Shown here: in pieces, positions 1-6,800 of the stretch
Layout of the letters: each line of letters begins with the position of its first letter
Position numbering within the stretch: the stretch's first letter is position 1
NCBI GenBank assembly: GCA_946803715.1
Contig: CAMPET010000007.1
Coordinates: 689,332-700,086 of the forward strand
DNA from: Beroe ovata
Lineage: Eukaryota; Ctenophora; Nuda; Beroida; Beroidae
Direction of reading: 5' to 3'
Length of the DNA stretch: 10,755 nucleotides
The notes under the pieces: model-generated
Databases searched by the model: none
What the model was told of the DNA's origin: nothing
What the model saw: only the letters and a program-made list of their open reading frames with translations
Position numbers and translations under genes: made by a program

Positions 1-27
1 ACACACACACACACACACACACACACA
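1..27. repeat. CA microsatellite at window start
   Basis: Pure AC repeat running off the left edge. Confidence 0.97.
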
Positions 28-540
28 TGTCAGTCATTCACCAGATCAGTGTCAACTACTACCCCATGATGATCAGAGTGACTCCTCCCTTGTTGTGAGA
101 TGACGCTCACCAGGAAACAATGTGACCATCATCGGCTATGATACCATTCCTGGCCATAGTCATTACTCACATGAACATATCTGTATGATGAGTCCTGCAT
201 TCACACGCTCAGCAATGAGACACTAACAGATCTTGTTGGATAGATCAATGATGTCAGTTTACTGAGCTACTACTTAACAAATACCTCGTTAGGAGCGCTG
301 CTGCATGATGAGATTGCACATCATGTAACTGCAAGACGTCGTGATCTCATCACCCTAGACAAAACTCCAGTGAGAGACATGAGAGTGATTTTGTGTGTGA
401 GAATGAGTCAGAAAGAGAGTGAGAAGGAGAGAGTGTGTCGCGGTACTCGGCACTCGATGACCGCCTCCCTCTGCTCCGCGGCAATAGGTCGGCGTGCTAG
501 ACACAAGTTACTGCCGCTGGACAGCTCAACTATAGTCTGG
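28..540. other. No gene recognised
   Basis: I see no conserved coding frame, RNA gene or element here. The short open frame at 370-618 is arginine-rich low-complexity sequence continuing into the E-box promoter. Confidence 0.6.
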
Positions 541-568
541 AGGAGGAGGAGGAGATCGTATATTGTCT

Positions 569-599
569 GTCACGTGACAAAAACACGTGGTCACGTGAT
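569..599 (+). promoter_or_regulatory. Triple CACGTG E-box cluster
   Basis: Three CACGTG cores (571, 584, 592) lie within 27 bp. The first is the full GTCACGTGAC palindrome (569-578) and the third GTCACGTGAT (590-599). This is the consensus for bHLH-zip factors (USF, MITF/TFE; the CLEAR element). Binding is inferred. Confidence 0.55.
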
Positions 600-754
600 G
601 GGCTGGGATTTGGGATAGACTGCATGAAAATATCGGTCATAACAAGCCGGACAAACTGTTGCATCACTGAGAGTATAAACACAGGGTCGTACCAATTAGA
701 GAGACCTCCCCCCAGTGTAATTTGACACCGTACCACATGTCAGTGTAGTACTTG

Positions 755-762
755 TGACGTCA
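755..762 (+). promoter_or_regulatory. Perfect CRE/ATF site TGACGTCA
   Basis: The full 8-bp palindrome bound by CREB/ATF and Fos/ATF3-type dimers lies about 330 bp upstream of the TATA box. Half-sites CGTCA follow at 830-834 and 861-865. Given the gene downstream, feedback by its own product is a natural hypothesis. Confidence 0.55.
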
Positions 763-810
763 TCTTTGTTCTAGCTGTACTTTAGCAATGGAGGAGGGGA
801 CGATCTCGGT

Positions 811-865
811 ATCACGTGACAGAGGTATACGTCACTATTGAGTGTCACGTGACAGGTACACGTCA
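811..865 (+). promoter_or_regulatory. Paired E-boxes alternating with CRE half-sites
   Basis: ATCACGTGAC (811-820), CGTCA (830-834), GTCACGTGAC (844-853) and CGTCA (861-865) alternate within 55 bp. The order E-box, half-CRE, E-box, half-CRE looks like a local duplication of a composite element. Confidence 0.45.
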
Positions 866-975
866 CCATGAGACAGATGAAGTGTACAGGGAGGGAGGGG
901 GAGTATGCCATGCTGATCTTATCCTGTGATCTGCTGCAGAAGAAGGAGGAGCGCGCCCACGCGCAAGACTGGCGG

Positions 976-1035
976 ATTGGAGGATAATGGAGGAATCCTC
1001 CATTTTGATTGGTTGTTCGGGCATGGTCACGTGAT
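976..1035 (+). promoter_or_regulatory. P1 proximal elements: two inverted CCAAT boxes and an E-box
   Basis: ATTGG at 976-980 and 1008-1012 and GTCACGTGAT at 1026-1035 lie 60-120 bp above the TATA box. CCAAT (NF-Y) at such distances is typical of animal promoters. Confidence 0.45.
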
Positions 1036-1093
1036 GCGTGCCTGCGACTTGTGCTGCAGATTTGTTGTTGCTATTCTAGGGTGCAGTTGACAC

Positions 1094-1101
1094 TATAAAT
1101 A
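1094..1101 (+). promoter_or_regulatory. TATA box of promoter P1
   Basis: TATAAATA matches the TATA consensus. Initiation would be expected near 1122-1128. The first ATG after that point is 1216, and a strong in-frame donor follows at 1252. Upstream within about 90 bp are an inverted CCAAT (ATTGG, 1008-1012) and a GTCACGTGAT E-box (1026-1035), a normal core-promoter arrangement. Confidence 0.6.
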
Positions 1102-1215
1102 GAACTGCATCCTGAACCGAGCTCCAAACTACTGCACCTTGACCTGAGTAGTCTCGTCTACGCCATATAAACTTTGTGTTTTTCCCATCTACACTGTTAT
1201 ATTCGTCTGATTCTC

Positions 1216-1251
1216 ATGACTTTCGTGATGCGGTACAACAATCAATCTCAT
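1216..1251 (+). CDS. ATF3: Candidate alternative first coding exon 1a (12 codons)
   Basis: The first ATG downstream of the TATA box at 1094 starts a 12-codon stretch, [12 protein letters not shown]. It ends at a consensus donor (CAT|GTAAGT, donor at 1252). The junction is phase 0, as exon 2 requires, so splicing to 5374 keeps the frame. A second in-frame ATG at 1228 has G at -3 and could also be used; the first ATG has a weak context. Seen directly: ATG, donor, frame and TATA spacing. Inferred: that this exon belongs to the bZIP gene across a 4.1-kb intron. No homology supports so short a peptide. It could instead be a noncoding leader. Confidence 0.4.
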
Positions 1252-3826
1252 GTAAGTTTGAAAATGAATTCCTGGATGGTTTTGGTTTTTCAGTTTATAT
1301 TACCTGGTGGATCCATTTATCTATGCGATTATACCTGTCAATCTGAATCAGTGAACGGGTGTGTAGCGTCGTAACGGGGTTTACATTTTTCACATTCCAA
1401 AACAGTGCGAACATTCTGACCGTTTCTTATTAAGCAGTGGAATCCCAGCCCAGCCCCTTATTATAGTGCAGTGCGACATCAGTCATACAATATCCGTGAA
1501 TAATGTAATGTGCAAAGCAGGGAACTTCTAGAAGTCTGAGCATGCGCGCGCAGCTTCGCAGAACACTTAGTTCCGATTGTGTTACTCCTGACATCATTCC
1601 GATAGTGTACACACACACAAACACACACACACATACACACGCGCAATTATTTACAATATTCTTCATCACATGTAATGAATCCACTTTATTGCGGTCACTG
1701 CTAAACATAGCGCTGTGCCCTATTCTATGTCTACGGCATCATGATCAAGTGAGATTTTCCTTGAAGGAGCAGTGAGGCCGCGCGCGCGCGCCAATCTCCC
1801 TTGCCGTGATGTGTGTTTCGAGTTCCTCTAGTCCACGTGTATCATGTCACGTGATCAACTCTCTCCTCCAATTGGCTTGCTTATTATCACGTGAGTCTAG
1901 CTCCGGAGAATGATTGGTCACACGGCTGGTTTCCCGCCTTTTTGCTAGTTCGGATATATGCGGCATGTTATGTGGCAGCAGACAGTTATATTTCACCGAA
2001 CTGCAGTGTGCTCTGTGTTTGTTCTTCGCGTGCCTTCTTTCGAGTTGTAGCACCAATATCCGTTCTTTTGTCTTGGCCCTTTGCGGGAGGGGAAATGCTA
2101 TAGCCCATCACCATGCAGCCAACCAGCAAGGTTTGTTGAATCATTGTAACTATTATCAAGAGCCCAGAGTCAGGACCANGCGGGAATTTGAAAAAATCGC
2201 GATTTGTCGCGGAAAACGCCAAATTTCGCGGTTTGTCGCGGAAAACACCAAATTTCGCGATTCCGCACACACCGCGAAAGATATTTGCCTCTGCTATGTA
2301 TTGACTCGTTAACGTGTTCATAACAACCCCCGATCACAGCATGTCTGTTAACTGCCCCCTCTGACGGATTTATGTCCGATATCGGTTATTATTATTCGAT
2401 AATGGATCACAGACACTGCACATGTAGAGCATCCGCCTTGTCCCGGGCGCACAGTCCCCCCCCTCTTCTCAGGATGTCGAGCATGGCGGATAATCCACTT
2501 TACACCATTATAATTGCCACGATAATCCCATTGATAATGACACGCCCTCCGCGTAGCATATTGCATCCGACACACTCCTAGGTCTTACTTCTTGTTGTCA
2601 CTACTTGGTCTCACTGCTTGGTCTCACTGCTTGGTCTCACTGCTTTGTGCCACTGCTTGGTGCCACTGCCTGGTGTCACTGCCTGGTCGCACTGCTTGGT
2701 CTCACTACTTGGTTTCCTTCTCCATATCTGATGGGCGTCTCTGAGCACCCTCAGGTTATCTTTTCTCTGTTCCATAATAAGATGTCAATTGCCAGTTCTA
2801 GAAATGTCATGTATGAAAAGTGTTGACGAATTTAAGGAGCATATGTCAGACGATGTGTCATGTAGTTTTCATCTTCTTAAGGACCAATGGGTGACTTCCC
2901 CTTTTCCCATCTGTTTTATTTTTACATCAACAAAACTCAACTTTTGGGTCGTTATTTTGTAAACATCGTCCGCGCCCAAAACCTATTGTCAACTATGTGG
3001 AATGGAGGGTAGCGCATACTTTTATTTGAAAAGTCTTCGCTTGTTCACACGGCCTGTCCGCATTCTCTGTCGATATTGGTGATGCTTCATACACAGCACT
3101 CTGCTGTTCTTAGACACTGCCGTTGTTCACCATACCTCAATAAGGTCAGCTAGCTACACTATCCACCCTCATACGAAATTTCACCATTCCCCGATTGATT
3201 CAGGTTTTTATCCGAAGAGCTTCATGCCCTTGGTCATAAAGTTTGGTGTCTGAGACTACTCTTACTCCTCTCCTATCTGTTCATGTGACATTCCGACAAT
3301 TATTGGCCCAGTATACTCCCTTTATAATAATGATATTTCCCTGTTTTGTTAAATCACGACAATATCATATTATTTGCCTTGACGACATCACTTCACAGTT
3401 CAGCTACTACAATTATATCCGGTATTATGTACTGGAATAATTGCTGGGCGTTCTCCCTCAATCAGCCCGCCCTATTACGGTATATATTCACCGAATTCAC
3501 AAACTATCAACATGGTGACATCATCAACGAGAAAATTAGTGAGGTGGGAATTTGGGAATCCACACCCAAAAACTCTCAAACAAACACACATATATACGCA
3601 CACAAACACACAAACTGCACACACATATACACTGTGGTAAAATGTAATTCTAGTACGTCCCAGCCTAGCAAGCAACTGTTAACGCTACTTATAGAGTGGG
3701 GCTAGCAGGGCGGTGACCGCTAGGTGTCATGTCATAGGTGTCAAAATGAATGATGTGCCATACTGTCATGACTCATGAACCGTGTGTGCGCGCGTGTGTG
3801 GTTTCTATGTGTGCACCTTAGTGTGT

Positions 3827-3865
<39 letters not shown>

Positions 3866-3866
3866 N

Positions 3867-3898
<32 letters not shown>

Positions 3899-6800
3899 TG
3901 TGTTTGTGTGTGAGAGAGAGAGTCAGCGAAAATTCCAGAAATCTATGATGAATCATACTTGGTCTTGTGACTTGGTCTTGGACCGGAAACTATTAAGTCA
4001 TGAAACTAATTACATTAAACACATAAATCATTGCCTAAATTGGGAGTGTCATATTGTATTTCATACTGTGTCTCATTTACTTGTGTTGTCCCGAGAATTT
4101 GTTTCGTGGTGAGTTAGCACGTTCGTTGTTCATTGTACCCCTCATATGTTGAACATTTTGACCCTATGGGTTTTCTCCCTCCCTCATATCTTGGTCTCCT
4201 CTACTTTCTTCCCAAGATAATCTAATCCTGCAATCTCCTTCTAGAATCTCAGCTTCCTCCCACGCCACTCATCTCACCACACTCCCCTTCACACCACTGG
4301 CATTGGGTCAGACCCCGCTAGCGGAGCTGGTAGGGTGGCTCAATTTGAGATTCAATTGAGATAGTGGTTCAATTTGAGATAGTGGTTCAATTATGTAGTA
4401 GCGCCAGGCACGTACACTGGACTGTCAGGGTCCGAACTCTGAATATAAGCTACCCCACTCCCACCTACACTCCCCCACATATAGCCACACCTGTCTAGTG
4501 GATAGGTAATCCACACTCACTTCCACACTCTATCCCACTCTCGCCTCCCCACACTCCCCCTCCCCCCTAACTTAGGGGCCCTCAGCAGTCAGCTATCTGG
4601 GCTACTCCCCCACACCCACTCCCCACTCCTCTCCCACTGACACTCCCCCTCTCTCCCCCAGCTATCCGGGCTACTCCCCCACAACAACAGTAGAGAGGGA
4701 TTCACCACCCCCATCACGGACACATCAACCCCCACTCCCCCGCTCCCCCACTCTACACCACACTCCCTCCCCCACTCCCCACTCCTCTCCCCCTCTGCTC
4801 CCACTAACACTCCCCCAGCTATCCGGGCTACTCCCCCACAACAACAGTAGAGAGGGATTCACCACCCCCATCACGGACACATCAACCCCCACTCCCCCGC
4901 TCCCCCACTCTACACCACACTCCCTCCCCCACTCCCCACTCCTCTCCCCCTCTGCTCCCACTAACACTCCCCCAGCTATCCGGGCTACTCCCCCACAACA
5001 ACAGTAGAGAGGGATTCACCACCCCCATCACGGACACATCAACCCCCACTCCCCCGCTCCCCCACTCTACACCACACTCCCTCCCCCACTCCCCACTCCT
5101 CTCCCCCTCTGCTCCCACTAACACTCCCCCAGCTATCCGGGCTACTCCCCCACAACAACAGTAGAGAGGGATTCACCACCCCCATCACGGACACATCAAC
5201 CCCCACTCCCCCGCTCCCCCACTCTACACCACACTCCCTCCCCCACTCCCCACTCCTCTCCCCCTCTGCTCCCACTAACACTCCCCCAGCTATCCGGGCT
5301 ACTCCCCCACAACAACAGTAGAGAGGGATTCACCACCCCCATCACGGACACATCAACCCCCACNCTCCCCCAGCTATCCGGGCTACTCCCCCACAACAAC
5401 AGTAGAGAGGGATTCACCACCCCCCATCACGGACACATCAATCTCGGAGAGGGAAGTCGGCCCAGTTCTTCCTCCTCATCTCGGCTGAACGACGTGAAGG
5501 TCGGCCTCCGCCACGCTATACACTCTCGACGAGCGCTCTCTCACAACCCTATCATCAGCTCGGAGGACCTGGCTCCCCGTAATATACAGTTCAAGGTGAA
5601 TATATCTGCTGCACCAGCACGGGGTTTCCCAATTAGTTTCATAATTATGTAATTTCGTAATTATGTTGTTACAGGTTTCTGTATCGATTCCCCCTCCCTA
5701 ATGAGGTTCTTATCACTTCATTCTCTTATCACTACCTGTGATTCCCGAACAGTTCTCACCTTGCTCTCCTCACTTGGTGCACTGTTCACATGGTAATGCT
5801 CACCCTGGTTTCAGCTGACTCCCGAGGAAGAGGAAAAGAGGAAGATCAGGAGGGAGAAGAACAAGGTAGCTGCGAGCAAGTGTCGCAACAAGAGACGAGA
5901 ACAGATTACTACCACCAAGAAAGTGAGTAGTTCTCATTATGCCGAGGTAGGGGGGACTCTGTGTATTCTTCTATCTATAATAGAGGGCCTGCAGTAGATC
6001 TTCAATTTGCGATTTTGTAGATCCTGATCTCAATCCCTGAGTCATGATCAATTCTCTAATCGTGACAGCTGTGTCTTAGGTCACGGCTATTGATAGGGCC
6101 GCGAAACCGTCATCTATCCGTATTGAGATACGCACCCCGTCTATCTTCCCGACATGATATCTCTCTCTCTCTTTGACATTCCACACTACCTGAGTATCGC
6201 TGCGGTTATGTTCGGTCCACTTTCTTGTGGTGGGATAAAGAGGCCACGCCGCGCACGACACGGCCCCCTTGTCGAAGTTCCGCCGTACAGTGTTCCTAAC
6301 AAGAATGAGCTAATACTATGATAGTTTGTGCTCAAACTGGCCACCCGCAGCGGTTCAAGATGAATATTGAATAGTAGAGAGTGCGCCCAGTGCCCACACA
6401 AGTCAAACACCAGTCATGTGTGAAATGTACTAATTTCAGTGACAGCTAACTTAGATATTGGTAGTTGTACGTCGAAGATTTCCCAGAGTGCGATTGAAGT
6501 GGTGGAATTTTCATCTGAAATTATTGCGATCATCAGTGTCAGTCACTTCGGAATTATGCCGTCATCCTTGGGATACCAAAATTGTCACGATCGTACTGTC
6601 CGCGTGGTGTACATACTACATAGTCACTATGACGTAATCTCTTGTGATCTACATTAATCATTCCCCGATCAATGACAGACTTAGTCTGGGTTTCATCATA
6701 ACAGCTATCTCTTAGATTCATTCATCACTGATAGCAGTAGTTCATTCATCACTGACAGTAACTGTAAGGCACTGAGACCTCTGTGTTGGGTGAATGTCTG

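Larger units (their letters stand above)
2131..4592 (+). other. Intron 1, unique part and minor repeats
   Basis: No exon is convincing here. Contents: a 29-bp CG-rich duplication (2198-2255), a 13-bp minisatellite (2599-2715), CA-rich sequence (3576-3632), a GT microsatellite (3821-3922) and a tRNA-like relic with an 18-bp repeat (4312-4442). The stretches 2716-3575 and 3923-4310 show no coding signal, RNA gene or repeat that I can support. 4443-4592 becomes increasingly C-rich toward the minisatellite. Confidence 0.6.

Noticed and set aside
1914-2312. Overlapping plus- and minus-strand open frames of 111-132 codons.
   Set aside because: Both cross N2179 and the CG-rich duplication, have no recognisable motif, and overlap the P2 promoter and exon 1b.
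2599-2826. Open frame with a hydrophobic, repeat-like start resembling a membrane segment.
   Set aside because: The 13-bp repeat changes frame each unit, so the peptide has no periodic structure; there is no support for translation.
3741-4112. Open frames encoding (TH)n or (CV)n.
   Set aside because: Simple translation of the GT microsatellite.
4589-5420. Series of near-identical minus-strand open frames of about 75-80 residues rich in Gly, Glu, Ser and Trp.
   Set aside because: They repeat every 157 bp exactly with the minisatellite, overlap each other and have no domain. They are a by-product of the repeat lying antisense to the bZIP intron.
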